Below are positions 1 to 7,868 of a stretch of DNA of 19,279 nt, piece after piece. Positions within the stretch are counted from its first letter, which is position 1; each line of letters starts with the position of its first letter. The DNA is taken from positions 1 to 19,279 of the forward strand of contig DAINCF010000067.1 of the NCBI GenBank assembly GCA_036732565.1, read 5' to 3'. This DNA is from JAIVJN01 sp036732565 (lineage in GTDB: Bacteria; Acidobacteriota; Vicinamibacteria; Vicinamibacterales; UBA2999). The notes beneath the pieces are model-generated. The model was not told where the DNA came from and did no database searches. It was given only the letters and a program-made list of their open reading frames with translations. The translations under genes and the position numbers were made by a program.

Positions 1-26
1 ACATGGACGGCCGCTTGTTTTCGTAG

Positions 27-48
27 GGGCCGCCCTTTAGGGCGGCCC
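27..48. repeat. Palindromic hairpin element, copy 1 (type B)
   Basis: A perfect 9-bp inverted repeat, GGGCCGCCC / GGGCGGCCC, is separated by the loop TTTA. It begins 8 bases past the stop codon of the acylase gene on the minus strand. It could act as a 3' end structure for that transcript, but neither strand shows a T-run after the stem (the minus strand continues CTACGAAAAC), so a standard intrinsic terminator is not supported. It shares architecture and the YTTYAG loop region with the copy at 3236-3257, so I group it with that dispersed family. Confidence 0.7.
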
Positions 49-55
49 GAAAGCT

Positions 56-3000
56 CTAGCGCTGCGCCGACGTCTGCGTTGCCGCGCTGGTCCGGACGAC
101 GAGCGGCTTGCCGGCCAGCGATTTGGGATCGACGTTCGTGACCCGCGTCACCTTTCGACCGGAGGTCGTCAGCGTCGTGACCTCGATGTCCACCGGGTCC
201 GCCGTCGCAAATCCGAGATGCACCGGCGCCAGGTTCTGCGAACAGTAGCCGCTGCCGGTGTCGACCATCACGGTGCCGAGCAGCGTTCGCGTGTTGGCCT
301 TGTAGGCGCGCACTTCGGACCCGGCCCTCGTGTAGCGTCCGCGGCTGTCGAGCACCAGCACGTTCAGCCCGCGCTGTCGATGCGATGCCGGCAGGCGGTT
401 CCTGAACAAGTAGTGGCCGCCCATCGTCCCGTTGTCCGCCATGGCCAGATCCAGATCGCCGTCCGCGTCGTAATCCATCCACTGCACGCCGTGGGTGGCG
501 TCGTGCTTGAGCAGCACCGACGGCGTCACGTCGCGAAACGACTCGCCCTCGTTGCGATAGAGGTAGTCGCGCACGTGCATGATGTTCGCGAGGTAGCTGG
601 CGACGTAGACATCCGGCCGGCCGTCGTTGTCGTAGTCGCCCCACACCGATGTCGTCGCGTGGTAGTCGCCGGCGATGCCAAGATCGGCCGCGACCTCGGC
701 GAACTTGCCCCCGCCGTCATTGCGGTACATCGTGTTCGGGCCGTAGTTCGCGACATACAGATCGAGGTCGCCGTCGTTGTCATAGTCGACGACGCTTGGC
801 CCGACGCCGCCGTAGACCAGCGGACGGCCCGCGCCGTCCATGCCCATCTCTTTGGCGATGTCCGTGAAGCGGCCGCCGTCGTTGCGGAAGAAGCCGTTCA
901 AGTCGCCGTCCTGGTTGGCGACGAACGAGTCGAGATCGCCATCACCTTCCATGTCGAACCATGCGACGCCCACGGTCTTCCGCGGATCCGCGATGCCGAC
1001 CTGCTTGCCGACCTCGGTGTACTTGCCCGCGTCGTTGCGGTGGAGCATGTTGGGAAGATCGCGAAACGCCACGAACAGGTCGGTGTCGCCGTCGTTGTCG
1101 TAGTCGAGAAACGCCGCCTGCCGGGTCGTGCCGATGACGTCGGCGCCGAGCTCGCGCGCGACATCGACGAAGCGCGTGCCGCCATCGTTGCGATAGAGGC
1201 GATTGGGCACGCTGGTCGTGCGCGCGTAGCCCACGAACAGATCGGGATCGCCGTCATCGTCGTAGTCGCCCCACGACGCGACGCGGACCTCGTTGACGTC
1301 GGCGAGGCCGACCTTGTCGGCGACGTCGACGAAGGTGCCATTGTCGTTGCGATAGAGACGGCTCAATTGCCCTCTGAAGCCGACGTAGAGATCGAGATCC
1401 GCGTCGCCGTCGAAGTCGGCCCAGGCGTTCGGCTGACCTCCTTGCAGCGTAAAGAGCTCCGGCTGCACCGGCTCGAACAGCGACTCGACGTCGACGCTGC
1501 CATCGGCGCGGAGGGGCGCGTCACCGGCCGGCTTCGCCCCGGCGGTCAGGCTGACGTCGCGGATGGGCTGCAGTATCAGGCGGTGCGCGGTCACCTCCTC
1601 GACTTTCGCGCGGCTGAACGCGAGGGGGAAATGCTTGCCTTCGCCCCAGTACGCCGTGAGGTCCTTGTAGTGCGGGCTAAGCGGCTGCGCCGAATTCCCC
1701 GGCACGCTGAGACCGGTGGAGTTGTCCCAGTTGCTCACGTCCATCACGAACATGAACGACGCACCTGAGGTCTGTTTCGTGTTCGTCTCGCTCGGGCTCG
1801 TCGCGGCCATGACGGTGAATCCATCGCCGCCGCGCCTGACCGGCTCCACGTGGAAGAGGTCCTTCGTCGCCGCGCCGCCGCCAAGTGGGTGGATGAAGTC
1901 GGTGGTGTGAATATCGCCCCACTTCCACTTCTCCATGTCGGTGCCGTAGCGCTTCTGCAGATCGGCGACGGCCTCTTCCAGCGCTTGGCCGATGATCCGG
2001 TTGCGTCCGTCCGACGGGCTCGGTCCGTACGCGGCGTCTGGCTTCTTCATCCACGCGATGATCCGGCGCATGTCGTACTGACGGACGCTGTCACGTGCCG
2101 CCTCGGGCACCTTGGGGTTGAACGCCAGGGGCCCGAGTTTCAGCGCGAAGAATTCGTAGATGGTGGGCGCCACCGATTCGCGGTCGAGGTCGAAGTTCCA
2201 CGCCAGCAGCCGGGTCCGCGCCTCTTGCGCGGCAGGCGACGTGACCGTGGCGTTCTTCAGGAGCGGCACCAGTTCGCGTGCCGGCAGCGACATCGTGTCG
2301 GCTTGCAGCCGCGCCATGTCGGCGACGCCAAACGTCCGTTTGGCGCTCAGCACCTCGTGGACACGGTTGTAGCGATAGGGGGCGCTGTACTCATAGCCGA
2401 GTGGAATCGAATACCCCGGCACGATCTTCGGTACGACGTCGTTGTTCGATGAGTTGTAGAAGCCGGCGGATCCGTTCAGCGATTTCGGCAGCTTGTCGAA
2501 CGGTACATAGCCAGCCCATTCGTACTTGCTGTCCTTGCCGGGCACCGGGAGCAGGCCGTCCCAGTTCTTGCGGATGGGCGTCTGCGCGACGCCGATATAG
2601 CCGTAGTTGCCCTCGACGTCCGCATACACGAGCGAATGCGACGGGATGTACCACGCGTTCGGCAGCGCGTCGTTGAACTCCTTCCAGTTCCTGGTCTGCA
2701 GCACGTTGAGCGAGCCGAGATACCCCGCGCCTCCTGGCTCCGCCCCCACCCACCGGAGCGCGAACGCACGCTGGCGTGCCGGGTTCTCGTGAAGCACCGG
2801 TCCATGCCGCGTGAACTTCAGATCGACCGTGACCGGATCGGTCTGTCCCTTCACCCAGATCACTTCCTTCTGGATCTCCATCTCGCGCCATTGGCCATCG
2901 GCACGATAGCGGGTCGGGCTCTGTGGGTCGATCTCCTCGACGTAGAGGTCCTGCTGATCCATCCCGAGGATCGTGAAGCCCCACGCCAGGTGATCGTTGT

Positions 3001-4090
3001 GGCCGATGCTGATGCCCGGGAGACCGGGCTCGGTCGCACCGATGACGTTCCAGCCCGGCGCGTTGAGGTGCACCACGTGGCGAAGGGGCGGGTTGACGAC
3101 TTCGCGATGCGGATCGTTGGCGATGATCGGCTTGCCAGTCGTCGACTTGTTGCCGCCGATCACCCAGTTGTTGCTGCCCAGGTCGGGCTCGGTGAGCCAT
3201 GGATTGGGTGTGATCAGAGACGCGGTACGGTCGTGGGGTCCGCCTTCAGGCGGACCTGCACCGACGCCTAGCGATGAAGATGTCTTCTGCGGCGTCAGCG
3301 TCCAACGCAAGTTGTTCGCGTCGCGCGACAGCGCCAGGATGGCGTTGTCGATATCGGCGAGGTCGAGCCCTTCGGGCACGGCGAAACGCTTTTCAGGATC
3401 GGTGGGCTTCAGCTCGAGCACCTTGTCGATGCCCATGGTCTTGACGTCGAGCGCGCGCTGAACCTCGCTCGAGGCGTTGCGCGAGAGCGTCCAGCCCGGC
3501 ATGCGCGTGAGCAGCGTGCGCGCGGTCCACACCGGCTGAGGACGGAAGCCCATGATGTCGAACTCGGCCGGCACCTTGTTCTCGTCGAGCGCCTTCTGGA
3601 TGGACGCGTTGACGCCGCGCGCGAACGCCTCGAAGATCACGCGCCCGTCGGGATGGTATTTCCGGAACTCTTCATCCCAGTTCCCGCGAAACGCGAGCAG
3701 CCGGGCGAAGCGATCGCGGGTGACGTACTCGGGACCGAGCACCTCCGCCAGCCGTCCTTCACCATTGCGGCGCCACATCTCGAGCTGCCACATGCGGTCC
3801 TGGGTGACGATGTAGCCTTGCGCGAAGAAGAGATCCGCGGTGTTCTTCGCGAAGATGTGCGGTACACCCCAGCGGTCGCGCAGCACCTCGACCGGCTCGC
3901 GGAGGCCGAAGACGAGGATGGTGCCATCGAGTTGGGCCAGGGCTCGCTTCGCCGCGGCCGTGTGATCGGGTGGCTTGCCACCCGGCGTCTGGGCGGCCAG
4001 GGCCGCCGTCGCGAGGATCAGCGCGGCGAGAGCCGCCGCTGGGCGGCGCGTCCGCGCGCCCGGTGTCGAAGGTTGTGGGTTCATGGTCAT
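56..4090 (-). CDS. Secreted penicillin-acylase-type Ntn hydrolase fused to FG-GAP/VCBS repeats and ASPIC/UnbV domain
   Basis: Predicted 1344-residue exported protein. Residues 1-33 form a signal peptide (Arg-rich start, Ala/Leu core, cut near ALAA-QT). Residues about 55-860 are a penicillin acylase family (S45) amidase that would hydrolyse an amide bond of an acylated substrate. The nucleophile is predicted as Ser306 in GSNNWVIGG, with His at beta-position 23 (NDPH), as in acyl-homoserine-lactone and lipopeptide acylases rather than penicillin G acylase. Seven calcium-loop FG-GAP/VCBS motifs of the DxDxDGDxDL type follow near residues 891, 940, 994, 1045, 1100, 1150 and 1205. The C-terminus (about 1235-1335, with GSGYCSQN) matches the ASPIC/UnbV pattern. 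The chosen ATG overlaps the receptor stop codon as TGATG and has no obvious Shine-Dalgarno, which suggests translational coupling. A palindrome lies in frame at residues 278-285, in the expected spacer peptide. Substrate unknown. Domain calls are secure; the fusion is unusual. Confidence 0.9.
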   Translation of the reverse strand: MTMNPQPSTPGARTRRPAAALAALILATAALAAQTPGGKPPDHTAAAKRALAQLDGTILVFGLREPVEVLRDRWGVPHIFAKNTADLFFAQGYIVTQDRMWQLEMWRRNGEGRLAEVLGPEYVTRDRFARLLAFRGNWDEEFRKYHPDGRVIFEAFARGVNASIQKALDENKVPAEFDIMGFRPQPVWTARTLLTRMPGWTLSRNASSEVQRALDVKTMGIDKVLELKPTDPEKRFAVPEGLDLADIDNAILALSRDANNLRWTLTPQKTSSSLGVGAGPPEGGPHDRTASLITPNPWLTEPDLGSNNWVIGGNKSTTGKPIIANDPHREVVNPPLRHVVHLNAPGWNVIGATEPGLPGISIGHNDHLAWGFTILGMDQQDLYVEEIDPQSPTRYRADGQWREMEIQKEVIWVKGQTDPVTVDLKFTRHGPVLHENPARQRAFALRWVGAEPGGAGYLGSLNVLQTRNWKEFNDALPNAWYIPSHSLVYADVEGNYGYIGVAQTPIRKNWDGLLPVPGKDSKYEWAGYVPFDKLPKSLNGSAGFYNSSNNDVVPKIVPGYSIPLGYEYSAPYRYNRVHEVLSAKRTFGVADMARLQADTMSLPARELVPLLKNATVTSPAAQEARTRLLAWNFDLDRESVAPTIYEFFALKLGPLAFNPKVPEAARDSVRQYDMRRIIAWMKKPDAAYGPSPSDGRNRIIGQALEEAVADLQKRYGTDMEKWKWGDIHTTDFIHPLGGGAATKDLFHVEPVRRGGDGFTVMAATSPSETNTKQTSGASFMFVMDVSNWDNSTGLSVPGNSAQPLSPHYKDLTAYWGEGKHFPLAFSRAKVEEVTAHRLILQPIRDVSLTAGAKPAGDAPLRADGSVDVESLFEPVQPELFTLQGGQPNAWADFDGDADLDLYVGFRGQLSRLYRNDNGTFVDVADKVGLADVNEVRVASWGDYDDDGDPDLFVGYARTTSVPNRLYRNDGGTRFVDVARELGADVIGTTRQAAFLDYDNDGDTDLFVAFRDLPNMLHRNDAGKYTEVGKQVGIADPRKTVGVAWFDMEGDGDLDSFVANQDGDLNGFFRNDGGRFTDIAKEMGMDGAGRPLVYGGVGPSVVDYDNDGDLDLYVANYGPNTMYRNDGGGKFAEVAADLGIAGDYHATTSVWGDYDNDGRPDVYVASYLANIMHVRDYLYRNEGESFRDVTPSVLLKHDATHGVQWMDYDADGDLDLAMADNGTMGGHYLFRNRLPASHRQRGLNVLVLDSRGRYTRAGSEVRAYKANTRTLLGTVMVDTGSGYCSQNLAPVHLGFATADPVDIEVTTLTTSGRKVTRVTNVDPKSLAGKPLVVRTSAATQTSAQR
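430..1420 (-). repeat. Seven FG-GAP/VCBS repeats within the acylase fusion gene
   Basis: Seven units of roughly 50-55 codons each carry an acidic loop such as DYDNDGDLDLYVA or DYDDDGDPDLFVG. The fourth unit is divergent (DMEGDGDLDSFVA), and the sixth has Arg in the loop (DNDGRPD). At DNA level they give recurring blocks like GTCGCCGTCGTTGTC on the plus strand. This is a protein-level beta-propeller repeat with calcium-binding loops, likely forming an extracellular binding platform. It is not a minisatellite, since spacer sequences between the acidic loops have diverged. Confidence 0.85.
3236..3257. repeat. Palindromic hairpin element, copy 2 (type B), inside the acylase gene
   Basis: Arms GGTCCGCC / GGCGGACC form 8 perfect pairs around loop TTCA, plus one outer G-T wobble. 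On the coding strand it encodes residues 278-285 (AGPPEGGP) in frame. The locally odd Gly/Pro/Ser-rich peptide SSSLGVGAGPPEGGPHDRT surrounds it and looks unlike the family core. It sits about 21 residues before predicted catalytic Ser306, within the stretch expected to be excised between the alpha and beta chains. Compared with copy 1, several stem positions differ with pairing preserved. Confidence 0.7.
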
Positions 4091-6918
4091 CAGAACTGGA
4101 TGCGAGCGCCCCACTGGATCTGGCGGGCGTCTTTCGCCGTAGTGTAGACCGCGAAGCTGCCCGAAATGATCGACCCGCTGGGGTTCTGGAAGTTGACGGT
4201 GTTGAACAGGTTGTAGGCTTCGAGGAACACGTCGACGCGGGCGCTGGCGGCGAATCGGAACTGTTTCGTCGCGCGCAGATCGACCACGGTCTCACCCGAC
4301 GATCGAGTGAGCGCGTCCATCGTGATTGGCGCCCGATTCGTCGACTGACGGAAGGCGTTGATGATCGCGAGGTTGCCTTCGCTTTCGATCCCGCCGGCGT
4401 TCTTCACGAGCCCGGCCGGCCGGTCTTGCTGATTGCCGTCACCGTCGAGATCGCTCCCCGCGATGATGTCCCATGGGTTGCCCGAGCGCAGCGATACGAT
4501 GGTCGCGAGTTGGATCTGCCAGGGCAGCGGTGCGATCGCCGACACCGACAGCGCGTGCCGCCGATCGTTCTCGTCCAACCCGCGATCGTCGTTGCCGAAC
4601 GTGTTCCACGGATCGGTGTTGAAGCTGGCGTTGTCGTTGGTGTCGTTCGAGACGGCCTTCGCCAGCGTGTACGAGACCTGCCACGTGCTCCCTCGGAACC
4701 GCTTCCGGAGCTGCGCTTGCAGGGCGTCGTACGTGGAGTCGGTCAGCGAATCGATCAACGTCACCGACGAGAACTGCGGATATGGTCTTGGGTTGGTCGA
4801 CAGTGGCCCGCGCGCCGGCAGGTTCGCGTCACGGCCGGTTTGCAGGTCCTTCTGGACCTGACGGATGAGATCGACCTCGAGCGACGTCTCGCCGGGCAGC
4901 ATCTTCGCGAATCCGATCGTTGAGCTGTGCACGTATGGCAAGTTCAAATGGTCGCCCGGGAGATACAGCGCGCGCCCACCTGCCGTGCGAATGTAGTCCT
5001 CGAGCGTGCGACCGCCGAGCGCCGCCGTTTGATCGGGATAGAACTGGAGGAGATTCGGATCGGTGATCTCGGCGGTGTACTGATTGCTCACCACGTCGCC
5101 GCGGATGTTGAACCACGGCCGGTTCCGCCCGGAGTAGAGACCGTAACCGCCGCGCAGCACGGTGCGGCCGTCGCCACCCACATCCCAGGCGAAGCCGAAT
5201 CGCGGCTGGAGGTTGTTCAGATCGTTGCCGCGATCACGTTGGACCAGGTTCTCGAGCCCGGCGAACTGCGGGTTGTCGATCAGCTCCGCCATCAGATCGT
5301 TGCTGCGCAGGTTGGTGTCGAAGTCGTAGCGCAGCCCGAGGTTCAGCGTCAGGTTCCCCAGCCGAAGGTCGTCCTGCGCGAAGAAGCCCCATTCCGTGTT
5401 GCCGTAGTACTGGGTCGCCGGACCGCTGCCGATGGTGAACCGCGTCGGCCACGTCGTCCGGTCGTTGCGGTCGAACGGACGATCGGTGTTGAACTGCCAG
5501 ACACCGGAGCCGTAGTAATCGGCGAGGTAACCGAGGTCCTCGTAGGCCATGCGCACGCCGAACTTCATCGCGTGCCGTCCCGGCGCGAGGAAGACCGTGT
5601 CGTTCACCGTGTACCGCGTGCGCGGAAAGCCCTGTGGCAGGTTGGGCGAGCGTCCCGACGTGAACGATGGCCGAACGATCTGCGTGTCCGGCGTCAGCTG
5701 GAACCGCTGCGTGTCCTGAGTGAGGATCTGCACGACGAGGCTGTTCAGCGTCGAGGCTCCAAGCGTCCAATTCCAGCTCGTCGAGACGTCGTTGAAGTCG
5801 AGTGCCGTGTTCTCGGCCAGCTCGTAGTCCTCGAAGATGTCATCGTTCGCGTAGAGGTAGCGCACGGACACTGCGTGCCTCGGGTTCACGGTGTAGTCGA
5901 CCTTGGCCTGACCGAGCTTGGATCGCGTGCCGTTCCCGTAGACACCGTTGAACTCCGCCGCGAATGGATTGGTGGCGGGCAGGGCGATGATCCGCACGGA
6001 GTTCTGACGGTTGTACTCGACCGTCCCGAAGAAGAACGCCTTATTGCTGATGATCGGCCCGCCCAGCGAGCCGCTCACGCGCGTGGAATCGAACGGTGGC
6101 TTGGTCGTCGCAAACGCGTTCGTCGCATTCAGCCCATCGTCGCGGCCGAAGTACGACGCCTGGCCGTGCAGGTTGTTCGTGCCCGATCGGGTGACGACGT
6201 TGACGACGGCGGTTCCGGCGCGGGAATACTCCGTATCGAACTGGTTGCGCAGAACTCGGAACTCCTGGACCGCGTCCTGGCTGACGTTGACGATCGCGAA
6301 CCCGTAGATCGGGTGGTCCATCACGCCGCCGTCGATCTGCATCGAGTACATGCTGCGCACGTTGGTGCCGCCGAACGAGGTGCTGATGCCAAAGCGGCCG
6401 TCGGCGGATCGTGCGGGGCCCCCGCCCGGGAGCAACTGCGCGAGGCCGACGAACCCGCGATTGAGCACCGGAAGCTCCGCGAGCTGCTGCTGGTTGACGA
6501 CGGCGGAGAGGTCGGACTTCGTCGTCTCGATCTCCACCGTTGCCGACGTGCCAACGACCTCGACGCTTTCCTGGAGAGTGCCGACCTCCAACGCGATCTT
6601 CAGCTCCGCCACCTGACCGACCGTCAGTACGAGCTTTCGCGTATCGGTGCCGAAGCCGACCAACACGGCTTCGACGAGGTAGGGTCCTGGTTGCAGAGCG
6701 GGCGCGCGGAAGCCGCCCTGTTCGTCGGTGATGATGCTGCGCTCGATGCCGGTGGCTTCGTGTCGGATGGTGACGGAGACGCCGGGCAGCACGCCGCCAG
6801 ACGCATCGGTGACGGCTCCGCGAAGCTCAGCCGTCTGGGCCTCCGCGGTCGTTGCCACCAAGCAGACGACGAGAGACACGACGAGCAGGCCCGGAGCGCT
6901 CGAAAGGAGTCGGGACAT
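4090..6918 (-). CDS. TonB-dependent outer-membrane receptor with carboxypeptidase-regulatory-like domain (Oar-like)
   Basis: Predicted 942-residue outer-membrane beta-barrel transporter. Residues 1-27 form a signal peptide ending in AEAQ. Residues about 29-115 are a CarboxypepD_reg-like Ig fold (LRGAVTDASGGVLPGVSVTI, GGFRAPALQPGPY). Then comes a plug domain (ELPVLNRGFVGLAQLLPGG, MQIDGG, QEFRVLRNQFDTEYSR, VVNVVTRSGTN), then a long barrel ending in aromatic Phe (WGARIQF), as expected for BAM-dependent insertion. This architecture is typical of the large receptor families of Acidobacteriota; the ligand is not deducible. The ATG at 6918 is preceded by GAGG at 5 bases and gives a correct signal peptide. 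The reading frame stays open upstream to 7491, but that part overlaps the neighbouring gene and lacks protein-like features. Its stop overlaps the acylase ATG, so the two are probably one operon: uptake and hydrolysis of related molecules. Confidence 0.93.
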   Translation of the reverse strand: MSRLLSSAPGLLVVSLVVCLVATTAEAQTAELRGAVTDASGGVLPGVSVTIRHEATGIERSIITDEQGGFRAPALQPGPYLVEAVLVGFGTDTRKLVLTVGQVAELKIALEVGTLQESVEVVGTSATVEIETTKSDLSAVVNQQQLAELPVLNRGFVGLAQLLPGGGPARSADGRFGISTSFGGTNVRSMYSMQIDGGVMDHPIYGFAIVNVSQDAVQEFRVLRNQFDTEYSRAGTAVVNVVTRSGTNNLHGQASYFGRDDGLNATNAFATTKPPFDSTRVSGSLGGPIISNKAFFFGTVEYNRQNSVRIIALPATNPFAAEFNGVYGNGTRSKLGQAKVDYTVNPRHAVSVRYLYANDDIFEDYELAENTALDFNDVSTSWNWTLGASTLNSLVVQILTQDTQRFQLTPDTQIVRPSFTSGRSPNLPQGFPRTRYTVNDTVFLAPGRHAMKFGVRMAYEDLGYLADYYGSGVWQFNTDRPFDRNDRTTWPTRFTIGSGPATQYYGNTEWGFFAQDDLRLGNLTLNLGLRYDFDTNLRSNDLMAELIDNPQFAGLENLVQRDRGNDLNNLQPRFGFAWDVGGDGRTVLRGGYGLYSGRNRPWFNIRGDVVSNQYTAEITDPNLLQFYPDQTAALGGRTLEDYIRTAGGRALYLPGDHLNLPYVHSSTIGFAKMLPGETSLEVDLIRQVQKDLQTGRDANLPARGPLSTNPRPYPQFSSVTLIDSLTDSTYDALQAQLRKRFRGSTWQVSYTLAKAVSNDTNDNASFNTDPWNTFGNDDRGLDENDRRHALSVSAIAPLPWQIQLATIVSLRSGNPWDIIAGSDLDGDGNQQDRPAGLVKNAGGIESEGNLAIINAFRQSTNRAPITMDALTRSSGETVVDLRATKQFRFAASARVDVFLEAYNLFNTVNFQNPSGSIISGSFAVYTTAKDARQIQWGARIQF

Positions 6919-6923
6919 ATCAG

Positions 6924-6933
6924 CCTCACTTCC
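6924..6933 (-). promoter_or_regulatory. Ribosome binding site deciding the TonB-receptor start
   Basis: The minus strand reads GGAAGTGAGG, then five bases, then ATG at 6918. It supports the internal ATG over the longer open frame reaching 7491. Confidence 0.6.
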
Positions 6934-6970
6934 AGGACCGAGCCACGGCTCTTGCCCTTCCGCGGTCCTT

Positions 6971-6987
6971 GGCGCGCGGAGCGCGCC
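6971..6987. repeat. Small hairpin in the receptor leader
   Basis: A 7-bp perfect inverted repeat, GGCGCGC / GCGCGCC, has a GGA triloop. It lies in the predicted 5' untranslated region of the TonB-receptor transcript, about 50 bases before the start codon. It shares the short-loop architecture of the window's other palindromes, but such GC-rich stems arise easily by chance in this composition, so membership is uncertain. Confidence 0.4.
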
Positions 6988-7010
6988 CAGTGTGATGGTT
7001 ACTGGCGGTG

Positions 7011-7040
7011 ATTCTATGAGCGTGCGCGACGCCATGCCAA
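7011..7040 (-). promoter_or_regulatory. Sigma70-like promoter for the receptor-acylase operon
   Basis: On the minus strand, TTGGCA (7040-7035; 5 of 6 match TTGACA) is followed after 18 bp by TAGAAT (7016-7011; 5 of 6 match TATAAT). The start site would fall near 7004, giving a leader of about 86 bases that contains the 6971-6987 hairpin. This is the best -35/-10 pair seen in the window and sits correctly between the two minus-strand genes. Confidence 0.5.
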
Positions 7041-7057
7041 GCAATCCGTCGTTGCCG

Positions 7058-7082
7058 GACGCATCTCGAAACGAGATGCGTC
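7058..7082. repeat. Perfect 11-bp palindrome with AAA loop between two minus-strand genes
   Basis: Arms GACGCATCTCG / CGAGATGCGTC pair perfectly around a three-base AAA loop. It lies 27 bases after the stop of the beta-repeat gene and 17 bases before the -35 box of the receptor promoter. No T-run follows on either strand. It could be a stem-only transcription end for the upstream gene, an operator for a dimeric regulator, or another member of the dispersed hairpin family; the sequence does not decide. Confidence 0.65.
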
Positions 7083-7109
7083 GGGCCTGCGTGTGCGTAG
7101 CGCGGACCG

Positions 7110-7793
7110 CTAGGTCTGCTGCGCCTCGTCGTAGGTGATCACTTTCACATCTGACACGCCGCCGGTGATGTCGATCTCGTACCGGTCGGTGGCACGATCG
7201 ACATCGGAGGTCGCCAGCACCATCTTGCCGCCGGTCGCCTCGAAGTATTGCTGATCGAAGGTGACGTGCGTGGCCCCGCCCTTGACGCGCAGGCGCGCGG
7301 CCGTGCCGTGCGGGCGACGGATGGTCACCTGGCTGACCCCGCCGGTGATGCTGATGGGGATGACATCCGATGGCGTGCCGAGATCGATCTCGACGTCGCT
7401 GACGCCAAAGCTGATGGCCACCGCTGTGAGCGTCACGGCCCTGAAGTTCGCGCGCAGCCAGGCCACCCCGCCCTGACACGTGATGCTCCACGGCACGCTC
7501 GCGTTCAGCAGAACCAATCCTTCGTTCTTCTCTCGCTTCGCCGATCCGCCGTGCCGGTGATAGATCACGCGCACCGTGCCGCGCTCCTCGACGACTTCGG
7601 CCATCGGGCTGCCGAAGCGGGCCTGGAAGAGCATTGAGGGGTCGGCGCCGTCACGCAGCGTGAGATGGGCCGCGCCCCGGGGCAGTTCCAATCGTCCGGC
7701 CGTGGCGCCGCTCAAGGGCGCTGAGAACTCGCGCCCCAGTGCGTAGCGACTGTCGGCCATCAACAGGGCGGCTTCGGCAAACGGATCGGACAT
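7110..7793 (-). CDS. Beta-repeat protein resembling LiaF C-terminal/toast-rack domains
   Basis: Predicted 227-residue protein of unassigned function. It has no signal peptide or membrane segment, so it is likely cytoplasmic. Its second half carries recurring short beta-strand motifs: GGVAWLRA (108), FGVSDVEID (129), GGVSQVTIR (151), GGATHVTFD (172) and GGVSDVKVI (211), spaced roughly 20 residues apart apart from a longer last gap. These would stack as a small beta-helix. The N-terminal part (GRLELPRGAAHLTLRDGA, about 33-50) recalls LiaF-like and DUF4097-like proteins, some of which work in envelope-stress sensing; that link is by style only. The ATG at 7793 is preferred. A TTG ten codons upstream is possible, and neither has a strong Shine-Dalgarno. 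It is divergent from the serine hydrolase gene across 108 bp and followed by the receptor operon, which probably has its own promoter. Confidence 0.75.
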   Translation of the reverse strand: MSDPFAEAALLMADSRYALGREFSAPLSGATAGRLELPRGAAHLTLRDGADPSMLFQARFGSPMAEVVEERGTVRVIYHRHGGSAKREKNEGLVLLNASVPWSITCQGGVAWLRANFRAVTLTAVAISFGVSDVEIDLGTPSDVIPISITGGVSQVTIRRPHGTAARLRVKGGATHVTFDQQYFEATGGKMVLATSDVDRATDRYEIDITGGVSDVKVITYDEAQQT

Positions 7794-7868
7794 GATGCGT
7801 GACTCAGAGGGAGACTCTGCCAAGTTAGCGCGAGTGGCTCGCGGCGCTCAAGGGCGTGTGACGAGCGG

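Noticed and set aside
27..48. Intrinsic terminator after the acylase gene
   Set aside because: The stem is strong but no T-run follows on either strand; it is better listed as a member of the palindrome family with possible 3' end function.
445..449. Missing KTG motif in the serine hydrolase taken as loss of activity (residue numbers of that protein)
   Set aside because: Many active esterase and peptidase members of the family have other residues at this motif; SMGK and YRN are intact, so inactivation is not supported.
218..1768. Open frame of 516 codons on the plus strand opposite the FG-GAP region
   Set aside because: It mirrors the acidic repeat codons of the true gene, giving low-complexity VAVVVIV-like text and no recognisable protein features.
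4091..4114. Longer acylase start at 4114
   Set aside because: It would lie inside the receptor coding sequence and add residues before the signal peptide; the ATG at 4090 overlaps the receptor stop in a typical coupling arrangement.
6919..7491. N-terminal extension of the TonB receptor up to 7491
   Set aside because: It overlaps the beta-repeat gene, contains the promoter and hairpins, and lacks protein-like sequence. The ATG at 6918 has a ribosome binding site and a proper signal peptide.
7829..7843. 6-bp inverted repeat CGCGAG / CTCGCG with TGG loop between the divergent genes
   Set aside because: It is too short to separate from chance in this GC-rich intergenic sequence.
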